From Shewanella sp. SR44-3 (GTDB lineage: Bacteria; Pseudomonadota; Gammaproteobacteria; Enterobacterales; Shewanellaceae): a stretch of 64,000 nt of DNA. The notes beneath the pieces are model-generated. The model did no database searches, was not told the origin of the DNA, and saw only the letters and a program-made list of their open reading frames with translations. The stretch spans positions 40,180 through 104,179 of the forward strand of contig NZ_JACJDV010000010.1 of the NCBI RefSeq assembly GCF_014163735.1. Direction: 5' to 3'. Numbering within the stretch: position 1 is the stretch's first letter; each line of letters begins with the position of its first letter. Positions 38,570 through 46,626 of this stretch are shown here, piece by piece. The translations under genes were made by a program, and so were the position numbers.

Positions 38570-38775
38570 CGGATGACGGATGACGGATGACGGATGACGG
38601 ATGGCGGATAACGGAACGCTGCGCTTACGGAAGAAGCGGAAGAAGGAAAACCGTATTCAGTAGCCCGAAGGGCGTTCGGTAGGCGCACAGCGCCGTTCGT
38701 CTTGTTAAATCTAGAATCTAGAAGGAGCAAAGCGACGCTCTCCGGCGAGCCTGCGAGTTCCTAGGGGCTCGTATA
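38570..38775. repeat. Heptamer array and palindromic repeats between algH and ruvX
   Basis: Starting at the algH stop, CGGATGA is repeated four times and continues as CGGATGG and CGGATAA (38570-38611). It runs into a family-A palindrome (GGAACGCTGCGCTTACGGAAG ... GTAGCCCGAAGGGCGTTCGGTAG) and one family-B unit (CTAGAATCTAGAAGG ... GCGAGTTCCTAGG) ending before ruvX. The insertion breaks the usually tight algH-ruvX spacing. Confidence 0.8.
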
Positions 38776-38794
38776 ATTAATTAAAGAGATCACA

Positions 38795-39214
38795 ATGAAT
38801 CAAACCGTAATAGGTTTCGACTACGGGACTAAAAGTATTGGCGTGGCAGTGGGGCAGAGCATTACCGCTAGCGCCAGCCCTTTGTTGGCATTAAAAGCTC
38901 AGGATGGGATCCCAAATTGGGATGATATCGATAAAATATTGAAAGAATGGCAACCTGAGCTGGTGGTTGTTGGTCTGCCACTCAACATGGATGGCACAGA
39001 ACAAGACATCACCCAAAGGGCGAAGAAGTTTGCCAATCGCATCAGTGGTCGTTTCGGGGTAAAAGTGGTTACTCAAGATGAGCGCTTAACCACCGCCGAC
39101 GCCAAGGCACGGTTATTTGAACTTGGCGGCTTTAAAGCGCTAACCAAAGGCCAGGTAGATGCCGTCTCTGCGGTACTTATCATAGAAAGTTACTTCGAAA
39201 ATCAATATCTTTAA
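38795..39214 (+). CDS. ruvX: Holliday junction resolvase-like protein YqgF/RuvX
   Basis: The 139-residue RNase H-fold protein has [15 protein letters not shown] at the N-terminus (catalytic Asp), [14 protein letters not shown] (about 52) and [11 protein letters not shown] (about 90). YqgF proteins act in 16S rRNA 5'-end processing and possibly in recombination. It follows algH, as in most gammaproteobacteria. Confidence 0.95.
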   Translation: MNQTVIGFDYGTKSIGVAVGQSITASASPLLALKAQDGIPNWDDIDKILKEWQPELVVVGLPLNMDGTEQDITQRAKKFANRISGRFGVKVVTQDERLTTADAKARLFELGGFKALTKGQVDAVSAVLIIESYFENQYL

Positions 39215-39226
39215 AAGCAGGAGGTC

Positions 39227-39315
39227 GCTTCGCGATTACAGAACGCCCTGTGGGCTACGGATGACAGAAAACGGTAAACGCAGTGTTCGGTCATCCGTAA
39301 GCGAAGCGTTCCGTC
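39227..39315. repeat. Family-A palindrome before rfaH
   Basis: An 89-base copy starting GCTTCGCGATTACAG and ending GCGAAGCGTTCCGTC. It is 86/89 identical to the copy at 40781-40869, so near-identical repeats bracket rfaH and its downstream leader. Confidence 0.85.
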
Positions 39316-39480
39316 TTCCTTCTAATATCCTCCTTCTTTGCTCTAATCTCTAGCCTACAAGCCTTACTGCTGTTAGAATCTTGCACTTCTGCGAAGGAGT
39401 GCATAGTAAACTTTGTGCTCGCATTCGCCTATTTCGTCCCAAGTGCCTAATAAGGGCATAGCAAAAAGGTTAATGAGTAA

Positions 39481-39972
39481 ATGAAAGCTTGGTATTTATT
39501 GTACTGTAAGCCCAAAAGTGAGCTTCGTGCCCAGCAAAATTTAGCATTACAACAAGTTGAAAGTTACTTGCCTGTCATCAAAGAACAAAAAACAGCTAGG
39601 GGTAAAACCAAAGTTGTTGAAGTCCCTCTATTCCCGAATTATCTCTTCATTCATTTTGATCCTACAGAATTTAGCGTTAGCAAAATCCACAATACTCGTG
39701 GTGCTAGCCGTATTATTGGTTGCAAGGAATTAATGACGCCGATAAATGATGCCATCATAGCCGAAATCAAACACAGAGTGGGTAATCATCAACTAGAGGT
39801 TGAACCTGGGTTGATTAAAGGGGATAAAGTACGCTTTACCCAAGGGCCTTTTGTGGATTTGGATGCCATTTTTGATGAAAACTGTGCCAATCAACGCTGC
39901 AATGTGCTGTTTACCATTATGGGGCAGCAAAAATCATTGCAAGTGGATATTGACCAAGTTGTACGCTGTTGA
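39481..39972 (+). CDS. rfaH: Transcription antiterminator RfaH
   Basis: RfaH is a NusG paralogue that loads on RNA polymerase paused at ops sites and suppresses termination in long surface-polysaccharide operons. The 163-residue protein has the NGN domain (MKAWYLLYCKPKSE, VPLFPNYLFIHFDP) and a short C-terminal domain (about 110-163). RfaH rather than NusG is indicated by the N-terminus, short length and the ops elements only 380 bases downstream. It immediately precedes the polysaccharide locus and is probably its regulator. Confidence 0.93.
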   Translation: MKAWYLLYCKPKSELRAQQNLALQQVESYLPVIKEQKTARGKTKVVEVPLFPNYLFIHFDPTEFSVSKIHNTRGASRIIGCKELMTPINDAIIAEIKHRVGNHQLEVEPGLIKGDKVRFTQGPFVDLDAIFDENCANQRCNVLFTIMGQQKSLQVDIDQVVRC

Positions 39973-40235
39973 ATTTCCCTATAAGAATCACCTTTAACCC
40001 TTGAAAATATCTTCCTTAGAGTAGATATTGGCTGAATAACCTGTGAGACATTCGCCATAGGATTAAAGTATTTTTTTAGGTTTTAGTGTTGATTTTGTTT
40101 TTTTAAACTTAAAATCAACTGTTTAGATGTTTTTATTTTTTACATGAGTTTTTATAATTATTGTGCCATTAACTTTCAAAAAGTGGCTTTATGCAACTGA
40201 GTGATTAATCTACATCAGTTTTTTGTCAATTCAGG

Positions 40236-40241
40236 TATAAT
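40236..40241 (+). promoter_or_regulatory. Likely -10 box for the polysaccharide operon
   Basis: TATAAT in an AT-rich stretch, 112 bases before the first ops element. No good -35 hexamer is seen at 16-18 bases, so an activator or an upstream AT-rich element may contribute. Confidence 0.45.
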
Positions 40242-40352
40242 CTTTCGCCTCTAATTATTATGGCCTTGCTTTACGGCAGTAAGTAATTGGAAGCAAACAT
40301 AACAATACATAATTTCGCACCGCGAAGGGCAATATAGAAGCCGCAATCTATG

Positions 40353-40364
40353 GGCGGTAGCGTG
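40353..40364 (+). promoter_or_regulatory. ops element 1 (RfaH recruitment site)
   Basis: GGCGGTAGCGTG is a full match to the known ops sequence, in the transcribed leader upstream of the export gene and downstream of rfaH. Confidence 0.85.
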
Positions 40365-40404
40365 TCCGAAGGGCATCGAATGAAAAGTTTCATTCGTTAA
40401 GCGA

Positions 40405-40479
40405 ACGCCGAAGGCCTCTCGATAACTGCTCCTGCGTTATTCTACTTACCTACATCCTTGTAGGCATGGCCGCCACGCG
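40405..40479. repeat. 75-base block, copy 1
   Basis: Identical to 40606-40680. It runs from ACGCCGAAGG to CCGCCACGCG and contains the small hairpin CCTACATCCTTGTAGG. The preceding hairpin is CGAATGAA-AAGT-TTCATTCG; the following one is AAATTGT-CTGGA-ACAATTT. Confidence 0.9.
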
Positions 40480-40482
40480 GAA

Positions 40483-40492
40483 CGGTAGCGTG
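40483..40492 (+). promoter_or_regulatory. ops-like element 2
   Basis: CGGTAGCGTG, same core as element 1 with AA instead of GG before it, placed right after the first 75-base block. Confidence 0.6.
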
Positions 40493-40605
40493 TCTGACAC
40501 AAATTGTCTGGAACAATTTTGAACAGCTTTAGCTGGCCCGGAGGGTGAATTACAGGATGTGATTCATAAAGGACAAAAGACAGAACAGTTTCTGTCTTTT
40601 AGTGG

Positions 40606-40680
40606 ACGCCGAAGGCCTCTCGATAACTGCTCCTGCGTTATTCTACTTACCTACATCCTTGTAGGCATGGCCGCCACGCG
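40606..40680. repeat. 75-base block, copy 2
   Basis: Identical to 40405-40479. Its flanking hairpins occupy the same places but differ in sequence: AAAAGACAGAA-CAGT-TTCTGTCTTTT before and AACATG-ACTGGAA-CATGTT after, then CAGC-TTC-GCTGG. Confidence 0.9.
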
Positions 40681-40753
40681 ATAAACATGACTGGAACATG
40701 TTTAAACAGCTTCGCTGGTCCGCAGGGTGGAGAACATGGACGTTCGGAGTAAT

Positions 40754-40763
40754 CGGTAGCGTG
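40754..40763 (+). promoter_or_regulatory. ops-like element 3
   Basis: CGGTAGCGTG followed by TCT as in element 2; 152 bases before the export gene start. Confidence 0.6.
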
Positions 40764-40780
40764 TCTAAAAGCAGAACGTT

Positions 40781-40869
40781 GCTTCGCGACTACAGAACGC
40801 CCTGTGGGCTACTGATGACAGAAAACGGTAAACGCAGTGTTCGGTTATCCGTAAGCGAAGCGTTCCGTC
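40781..40869. repeat. Family-A palindrome before the export gene
   Basis: An 89-base repeat with three differences from 39227-39315. The arms GAACGCCCTG... and GTAAGCGAAGCGTTCCGTC form an imperfect hairpin in the leader just before the ribosome site. Confidence 0.85.
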
Positions 40870-40914
40870 ATCGTCTAAGCCTTTTATATTTTATTTTTTC
40901 AACGGAGAGAACAG

Positions 40915-43716
40915 GTGTTACACAAAACAAAAACAATGCTAATTGCCAGTGTCGCAGCACTATGTCTAATGGCTGCTCAGGTTCATGCAGTGACACCGTC
41001 TCGGCAAGCCCAGGCTTTTACACCCTCTCCGCAGATGATAGAGCAATTTAAACAACTACCTAAATCTGAACAAGAACGTATTGCTAAGCAATACGGCATA
41101 GACCCGGCAATGCTATCGGGTGGCAATCGCGGTGCCTCCCAACCCATGGAAAATCCTAATCTTGTTAATGCAAGGGGAGAGTTTGCACAAGATGATGCTT
41201 CTGGGGATAGAAACAACAAACAAGAGGCAAAAGAAGATTTTGATTTCAAACAAGATAGTCAAAAAAATGAGCTAAAGCGTTTTGGCTATGACATGTTTGC
41301 GGGTGAACCCACTACCTTTGCTCCTGTGTCTGATGTACCTGTGCCAAGTGATTATAAGATGGGCCCTGGCGATGAACTTAAAGTGCAGCTTTATGGTAAA
41401 GAAAATCAAGAATACAGCCTAACGGTTGGCCGCGATGGCAGTGTGCAATTTCCTGAACTTGGGCCAATCCAACTCAGTGGTATGAGTTTTTCAGAAGCTA
41501 GGGAATCACTGCAACAGCGCATTAAGCAGCAAATGATTGGCATAGAATCCAATATCAGCATGGGTGAGCTACGTTCAATCCGGATTTTTGTCGCTGGCGA
41601 TGCTTATAAGCCAGGTTCTTATACCGTATCGAGTCTATCAACCATTACTCAAGCCTTATTCGTGGCTGGCGGTGTGAACGACATAGGTAGCCTGCGTAAT
41701 ATTCAAGTGAAGCGCAATGGCAAGCTTGTGGGGCATCTTGATTTGTATGATTTGTTATTAAGAGGCGATGCGTCAGGTGATATTAATCTACGTTCAGGTG
41801 ACGTGGTGTTTATCCCTGCGGTGGGTAGCTTAGTTAGCGTAACAGGTGAAGTGCGCCGCCCAGCTATTTATGAAGTGGCCAGCAATGAGACCATAGGCGA
41901 TGTGGTCAATATGGCAGCAGGCGTGAAAGCCGGCGCTTATGCACAAGCCACTAGCCTAGAGCGCTTTAATGATAATGGCCTGAAAAGTATTATTAATCTT
42001 GATTTAACCACAGCTAAAGATAAGCAATTAAAAGCGAAAGCGGGTGATTACATTCGAGTTAAAAATGCTTCAAGCCAATTTGAAAACAGCATTACCTTAG
42101 TCGGTGCGGTTGTGCGTGCGGGCAAGTACCAATGGCGTGAAGGCTTAACCGTTAAAGATATTATTCCCAGTGTATGGGGCGACTTATCGCCAACGGCGGA
42201 TCTTAATTACGCTTTAGTGGTTAGAGAAATTAATAAGCACGGCGATATTGAAGTACTTCAATTCGCTATTGGTGCCGCGATTGCCGATGGCAGCTTAAAA
42301 GAAAACTTAGTTTTAAAGCCAAGAGACAAAATTTTAGTTTTCAACTATGACGATACAACACAGAGTCGCTTTGAATTAAATAAGTTGGTAAAGCAAAGGC
42401 TAGCGAAAGTCTCGGAGCTTAAAGGCAATTCTTTACTCGGTGATGATTTATTTAAAGCAGGTTTTGACAGCATTAATTTCTCTGCTCAGAAAAAATACAC
42501 TGCTGCAGATATTGCTGGCGTGGTGATGACGGATAAAAATATTAATGAAGAACAACAGCTAGAGCAAAAAGCGGTAGCCAATGAAGTATCACAAATGCTG
42601 GCCAACTTATTTGATGATGTTGAATTAGTTAAATTAAGTGCTGCAATGAGTCGCAGCGAATTGCTATACCCCATAATCAATAAGCTTTATCAGCAAGCAG
42701 GTACTCAAACCAGTATTCAAATCGTGGCTGTAGCGGGTAAAGTGCGTCATCCTGGTTTATACCCTCTGAGTTTACAAGCTAAAGTCACTGATTTAGTTAA
42801 AGCCGCTGGCGGTCTAGTGGAAGGGGCTTACATTGGCAATGCAGAGCTAACGCGCACGGTTAATAGTGGTGCAAGCTCTGATATTAGGCATATTGCGATA
42901 GATTTACAAAGTGCCTTAATCGGCGACCAACAAGCCAATATTGCCATTGAAGGCCGCGATGTATTAACGGTGCAAACCATACCCGATTGGCAAGAAACTA
43001 AAAGTATCGAAATTCGTGGTGAAGTGACATTCCCTGGTACTTATAATATCGGCCGTGGTGAGAGCTTAAAGGATGTTTTAACCCGTGCCGGCGGCTTAAC
43101 TCAATATGCATCGGCAAGCGGCGCGGTATTTGTGCGCGAATCTGTGCGTCAGCAAGAGCAGCTAGAAATCAAAAAGCTAGCTAATCAGCTGCGCCGAGAT
43201 ATAGCAAGCCGCGGTGTTTCAAAAGATGGCCTGCAAGTTAATTACAGCGACGCACAAATGATGCTTGCCGACCTTGAAAATATCAAAGCCCTCGGTCGTT
43301 TAGTGGTTGATCTTAATGCATTAAACCTTGGCATTGAAGAAGCAGATTTACAGCTAGAAGATGCCGATGTGCTTTATGTGCCAGCGATTAAGCAAACTGT
43401 TGCAGTTATGGGGGAAGTACAACATCCATCGACTCACAGATTTAAAGCAGGCCTCACCTTAGATGACTACCTTACTATGTCTGGTGGCAGTCGCGAGCGC
43501 GGCGATGACTCACGTATTTACGTAATCAAGGCTGATGGTTCAGTGATGATGCCACAAAATAGCTTATGGTTTACCGCCGATACCAACATAGACGCAGGTG
43601 ATACCGTAATAGTGCCGTTAGATACCGATTACAAAGATAACCTCACTTTGTGGACTCAAGTTACCGGCATCATCTACAACACAGCAGTCGCAATCTCAGC
43701 GATATCGGGGTTATAA
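40915..43716 (+). CDS. Polysaccharide export protein with multiple SLBB domains (Wza-like)
   Basis: The start is GTG 40915, eight bases after GGAGAG. The 933-residue protein has a signal peptide (IASVAALCLMAAQVHA), a Gln-rich linker, a polysaccharide-export (PES) domain at about 146-215 (YKMGPGDELKVQLYG) and about six SLBB modules, near residues 222, 308, 394, 603, 699 and 829, recognisable by G-x-V-x-x-P-G-x-Y patterns (AGKVRHPGLYPL, RGEVTFPGTYNI). Export proteins of this class form outer-membrane channels. It is much longer than E. coli Wza (about 380) and lacks a lipobox Cys at the signal cleavage site. It is the first gene of the operon. Confidence 0.9.
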   Translation: MLHKTKTMLIASVAALCLMAAQVHAVTPSRQAQAFTPSPQMIEQFKQLPKSEQERIAKQYGIDPAMLSGGNRGASQPMENPNLVNARGEFAQDDASGDRNNKQEAKEDFDFKQDSQKNELKRFGYDMFAGEPTTFAPVSDVPVPSDYKMGPGDELKVQLYGKENQEYSLTVGRDGSVQFPELGPIQLSGMSFSEARESLQQRIKQQMIGIESNISMGELRSIRIFVAGDAYKPGSYTVSSLSTITQALFVAGGVNDIGSLRNIQVKRNGKLVGHLDLYDLLLRGDASGDINLRSGDVVFIPAVGSLVSVTGEVRRPAIYEVASNETIGDVVNMAAGVKAGAYAQATSLERFNDNGLKSIINLDLTTAKDKQLKAKAGDYIRVKNASSQFENSITLVGAVVRAGKYQWREGLTVKDIIPSVWGDLSPTADLNYALVVREINKHGDIEVLQFAIGAAIADGSLKENLVLKPRDKILVFNYDDTTQSRFELNKLVKQRLAKVSELKGNSLLGDDLFKAGFDSINFSAQKKYTAADIAGVVMTDKNINEEQQLEQKAVANEVSQMLANLFDDVELVKLSAAMSRSELLYPIINKLYQQAGTQTSIQIVAVAGKVRHPGLYPLSLQAKVTDLVKAAGGLVEGAYIGNAELTRTVNSGASSDIRHIAIDLQSALIGDQQANIAIEGRDVLTVQTIPDWQETKSIEIRGEVTFPGTYNIGRGESLKDVLTRAGGLTQYASASGAVFVRESVRQQEQLEIKKLANQLRRDIASRGVSKDGLQVNYSDAQMMLADLENIKALGRLVVDLNALNLGIEEADLQLEDADVLYVPAIKQTVAVMGEVQHPSTHRFKAGLTLDDYLTMSGGSRERGDDSRIYVIKADGSVMMPQNSLWFTADTNIDAGDTVIVPLDTDYKDNLTLWTQVTGIIYNTAVAISAISGL

Positions 43717-43880
43717 AGAGTAAATCTGTTAGTGGATGACGGAACGCCCCTTTGGTGCTACGGATAACGGAATGCTGCTTCGCAGCTCACAGAACGGGCA
43801 TTGCCCTGACGATGAAAGAAGCGTTCAGCTTTTACCGTTATCCGTATTCTGTGAGCGAAGCGTTCCATTTTTTCCCAAGG
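43717..43880. repeat. Family-A repeat cluster between the export gene and the four-helix-bundle gene
   Basis: Contains ACGGAACGCCCCTTTGGTGCTACGG, AATGCTGCTTCGCAGC and, on the other arm, CCGTTATCCGTATTCTGTGAGCGAAGCGTTCC. The AAGGA ribosome site of the next gene begins just inside its edge. Confidence 0.75.
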
Positions 43881-43887
43881 ATTGGAT

Positions 43888-44244
43888 ATGAAATTTCAAA
43901 AGCTAGAAGTCTGGCAACTTAGTTACCAGTTATCATCTTCTATTTATTTGGCAACAAAAGACCTCCGAGATTGGGGCTTCAAAGATCAGATTACACGCTC
44001 AGGCTTGTCAGTCCCCTCAAATATAGCTGAGGGGATCGAGAGGCAAGGAATAAAAGAACAAATTCAATTTTTATATATAGCTAAAGCTTCACTGGCTGAG
44101 CGAATGACTCAGTTAATGATAGGACGAGACATTGGTTATCTAGATGCTAGTTTCGTAGACGAAAAGCTACAAATTGCTGAGCGTATATCAGGGATGCTTG
44201 CGGGATTAATCAAATCGATTAAAGAGCGAAATTCAGAACGTTGA
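43888..44244 (+). CDS. Four-helix-bundle protein (23S rRNA intervening-sequence family)
   Basis: From ATG 43888, six bases after AAGGA, the 118-residue protein matches the family first found in rRNA intervening sequences: FQKLEVWQLSYQL at the N-terminus, DQITRSGLSVPSNIAEGIER (about 34) and a KASLAERMTQL helix. It forms a small helical bundle of unknown function. The gene sits alone inside the polysaccharide operon between two palindromic repeat clusters, which suggests that it arrived with them. Confidence 0.88.
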   Translation: MKFQKLEVWQLSYQLSSSIYLATKDLRDWGFKDQITRSGLSVPSNIAEGIERQGIKEQIQFLYIAKASLAERMTQLMIGRDIGYLDASFVDEKLQIAERISGMLAGLIKSIKERNSER

Positions 44245-44500
44245 AACTTAAACTGGAACGTCACTACGTGACTTACGGATAACAGCACGCTGCTTCGCAG
44301 CTACGAAACGGGCTTAGCCCTCGCTGTCAACTGTACATCGTCTTCGGTGAACGGAGTATTCAGTCAACGTTTTTCGCTTTGCTTTTGCCGTAAGCGTAGC
44401 GTTCCGTAATCCGTGATCGTTTTTTATGCAATCCGTAAGCGAAGCGTTCTGTAGTGACGAAGTCACGTTCCGTTAACCGTATTCGAAAACTCAAATGATG
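44245..44500. repeat. Family-A repeat cluster before wzz
   Basis: Several imperfect copies: GCTGCTTCGCAGCTACG, CCGTAAGCGTAGCGTTCCGTAATCCG, and ATCCGTAAGCGAAGCGTTCTG next to TAGTGACGAAGTCACGTTCCG. It ends just before the wzz start. Confidence 0.75.
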
Positions 44501-44513
44501 AGATAATTTTTAA

Positions 44514-45476
44514 ATGTCTATAGAAGTTACCAAATATCAACAAGACTCCGAATTTACCTCACGCGCAAGCGAAGATGAGATTGATTTGAGGGAGTTATTT
44601 GCCGTCATCTGGCAAGGCAAGTGGCTCATCATTGCCATAACCACTTTGTTTGCCATTGGCTCAGTTCTCTTCGCCTTAAGTCAGCCCAATATCTATAAAT
44701 CAGAAGCACTACTAGCGCCAGCCTCTACGGATCAAAACGGTGGCGGTGGCTTGGCGGCCCTTGCTGGCCAATTTGGCGGCCTTGCCAGTATGGCGGGCAT
44801 CAACCTCGGTGGCGCTGGCGGCGCTGATAAAACCCAGCTCGCTATCGAAGTGATAAAGTCGCGCCAATTTACCAGCGACTTTATTCAAAAACATGACATT
44901 TTAGCGGATGTGATGGCGGCTAAAAACTGGGACATGGCAAATGATAAAGTCATTTATGATGCCGATGATTATCGAGTAGATACGAAAGAGTGGATAAGAC
45001 AGGCAGATGCGCCTTTTAAATCACAACCATCAATGCAAGAAGCATACAAGGAGTTCAAAAAAATCATTGCAGTCAATGCCGCCAAAGACACTGGGATGGT
45101 GACTATATCTATCGAGCATGTCTCCCCTGCCATTGCCCAGCAGTGGGTGACTTGGCTTGTTGAAGACATCAACAAAGTGATGAAAGAGCGTGATGTGCTT
45201 GAGGCCATGCGCAGCACGGAGTTTTTAAACAAGCAAATAGCGCTAACTAACGTCGCCGATATACGCACTATGTTATATAAGCTGATTGAAGAGCAAGCCA
45301 AGACGATAATGTTTGCCGAAGTGCGTGATGAATACGTATTTAAAACTATCGATCCGGCATTAGTTCAAGAAGAGAAAGCCAAACCTAAGCGTGCATTAAT
45401 AGTTGCGTTAGGCACTATGATTGGTGGAATGCTAGGCGTGATGTTAGTTCTTATTAGGTATTTTGTTAAAAAATAA
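44514..45476 (+). CDS. wzz: Polysaccharide chain-length determinant (Wzz)
   Basis: The 320-residue inner-membrane protein has an N-terminal segment IDLRELFAVIWQGKWLIIAITTLFAIGSVLFAL (positions about 24-56; first transmembrane helix), a periplasmic coiled domain with a Gly-rich region (about 75-105), and a second transmembrane helix near the C-terminus with the proline-containing motif KPKRALIVALG. This is the Wzz architecture, with no cytoplasmic kinase domain. Wzz sets the modal length of Wzy-polymerised glycans. Confidence 0.92.
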   Translation: MSIEVTKYQQDSEFTSRASEDEIDLRELFAVIWQGKWLIIAITTLFAIGSVLFALSQPNIYKSEALLAPASTDQNGGGGLAALAGQFGGLASMAGINLGGAGGADKTQLAIEVIKSRQFTSDFIQKHDILADVMAAKNWDMANDKVIYDADDYRVDTKEWIRQADAPFKSQPSMQEAYKEFKKIIAVNAAKDTGMVTISIEHVSPAIAQQWVTWLVEDINKVMKERDVLEAMRSTEFLNKQIALTNVADIRTMLYKLIEEQAKTIMFAEVRDEYVFKTIDPALVQEEKAKPKRALIVALGTMIGGMLGVMLVLIRYFVKK

Positions 45477-45630
45477 CTACTAAATTACCCTATAAAGTAA
45501 AAACTGTTGATGCTGGTATGCTTTATTTTTATAGGTGCATTTTAACCGTTTAATATAATAGCAATCTCTAAAATTACTACTGAACTTTACTTCTAGTGGT
45601 GTAAATATAAACAGGCTTTTGAGAAATTAA

Positions 45631-46599
45631 ATGTTTTATAAAAATGATGAATTTAAAGCGATAAAAGTTACCAATCGTTTCAAGTCACGAAGTGAAGCGC
45701 TTAAGCAAAAAGTCATTTATGTGTATTGCCCTACAGAGATGGAGAAAATATTAGGTCAAATAGTAGATGATTTTTCATTTGATATGATGATAAATGATTA
45801 TACAATTACAAATCTAAATAAGAAGGTTGTTTGTCATTATAATGCCAGTGATTTAACCAAGGAACAGCGACATTATTTGGTTGTAGCAACAGAATTAGGT
45901 GCTTGGGTTGAACCTCTTGTGAGTTACCTTGATTCAAGACTCGGTTATACAGAAGTAAGATTATTACACAGTAGTTATTTTTTACATCAAAAAGCTTTCT
46001 CAATCTTATCCACAAAGCGAACCCAATATGCGAAACGTTCCGTTGATTTTTTTTCGGCACTGTTATTATCACTTGTCGCATTGCCAATTGGCTTGCTTAC
46101 AGCACTCGCTATCAAATTAGAGACTCCAGGTCCTGTTTTTTATAAGCAAAAGCGAACAGGACAATATAACGAAGAGTTTGAGGTCATCAAATTCCGTTCT
46201 ATGGGTAATGATGCTGAAAAATTAGGCGCACAATGGGCTTCTAAACATGACGCTCGGGTGACTAAAGTGGGTAATTTTATTCGGAAAACCCGTATTGATG
46301 AATTACCTCAAATTATCAATATTATAAAAGGTGAGATGTCTATTGTCGGACCACGGCCTGAAAGGGAAGTGTTTATTGAAGGACTTGAAAAAGAAATTCC
46401 TTATTATCGATTTAGACACGCAGTAAAGCCAGGTGTAACTGGATTAGCCCAAGTTAGTTATCCTTATGGTGCTTCTATAGAAGATGCTGTTTGGAAGCAT
46501 AAATATGATATTTACTATATTAAACATCACAGCGCCTGGCTTGATGTTAAGATTTTGTTTAAAACAGTTAAGGTTGTGCTATTTGGCATGGGTCGTTGA
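45631..46599 (+). CDS. Undecaprenyl-phosphate sugar phosphotransferase (initiating enzyme)
   Basis: The C-terminal half is the bacterial sugar transferase domain: KRSVDFFSALLLSL (membrane hairpin, about 137), FYKQKRTGQYNEEFEVIKFRSM (about 170-190 region), DELPQIINIIKGEMSIVGPRPE (about 231) and KPGVTGLAQV. Such enzymes load the first sugar-1-phosphate on undecaprenyl phosphate. The N-terminal 130 residues are soluble-looking and not the multi-spanning domain of WbaP, so it resembles a compact WcaJ/PglC-like form with an extra domain. The sugar is not known. Confidence 0.9.
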   Translation: MFYKNDEFKAIKVTNRFKSRSEALKQKVIYVYCPTEMEKILGQIVDDFSFDMMINDYTITNLNKKVVCHYNASDLTKEQRHYLVVATELGAWVEPLVSYLDSRLGYTEVRLLHSSYFLHQKAFSILSTKRTQYAKRSVDFFSALLLSLVALPIGLLTALAIKLETPGPVFYKQKRTGQYNEEFEVIKFRSMGNDAEKLGAQWASKHDARVTKVGNFIRKTRIDELPQIINIIKGEMSIVGPRPEREVFIEGLEKEIPYYRFRHAVKPGVTGLAQVSYPYGASIEDAVWKHKYDIYYIKHHSAWLDVKILFKTVKVVLFGMGR

Positions 46600-46626
46600 A
46601 TTTAATTAGCCTAGAAGAGATATATT

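Larger units (their letters stand above)
39973..40914 (+). promoter_or_regulatory. 0.94-kb noncoding leader of the polysaccharide operon
   Basis: An AT-rich first part (39973-40260) contains a GTTGATTTT / AAAATCAAC hairpin (40088-40119) and a TATAAT box at 40236-40241. The second part (40300-40870) contains three ops-like elements, two identical 75-base blocks each flanked by hairpins, and a family-A palindrome. There is no credible gene; the longest frame (40698-41051) runs through repeats into the export gene. Confidence 0.7.

Noticed and set aside
38570..38611. Possible CRISPR array
   Set aside because: Seven-base units without spacers and no cas genes; it is a simple tandem repeat.
40088..40119. 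Hairpin GTTGATTTT / AAAATCAAC as the rfaH terminator
   Set aside because: The T run is in the loop and no T tract follows the stem; the stem is A/T-only, so termination is doubtful.
40698..41051. A 117-codon plus-strand frame in the glycan leader
   Set aside because: It runs through repeat sequence and an ops-like site into the export gene in another frame; composition is that of repeats and no ribosome site fits.
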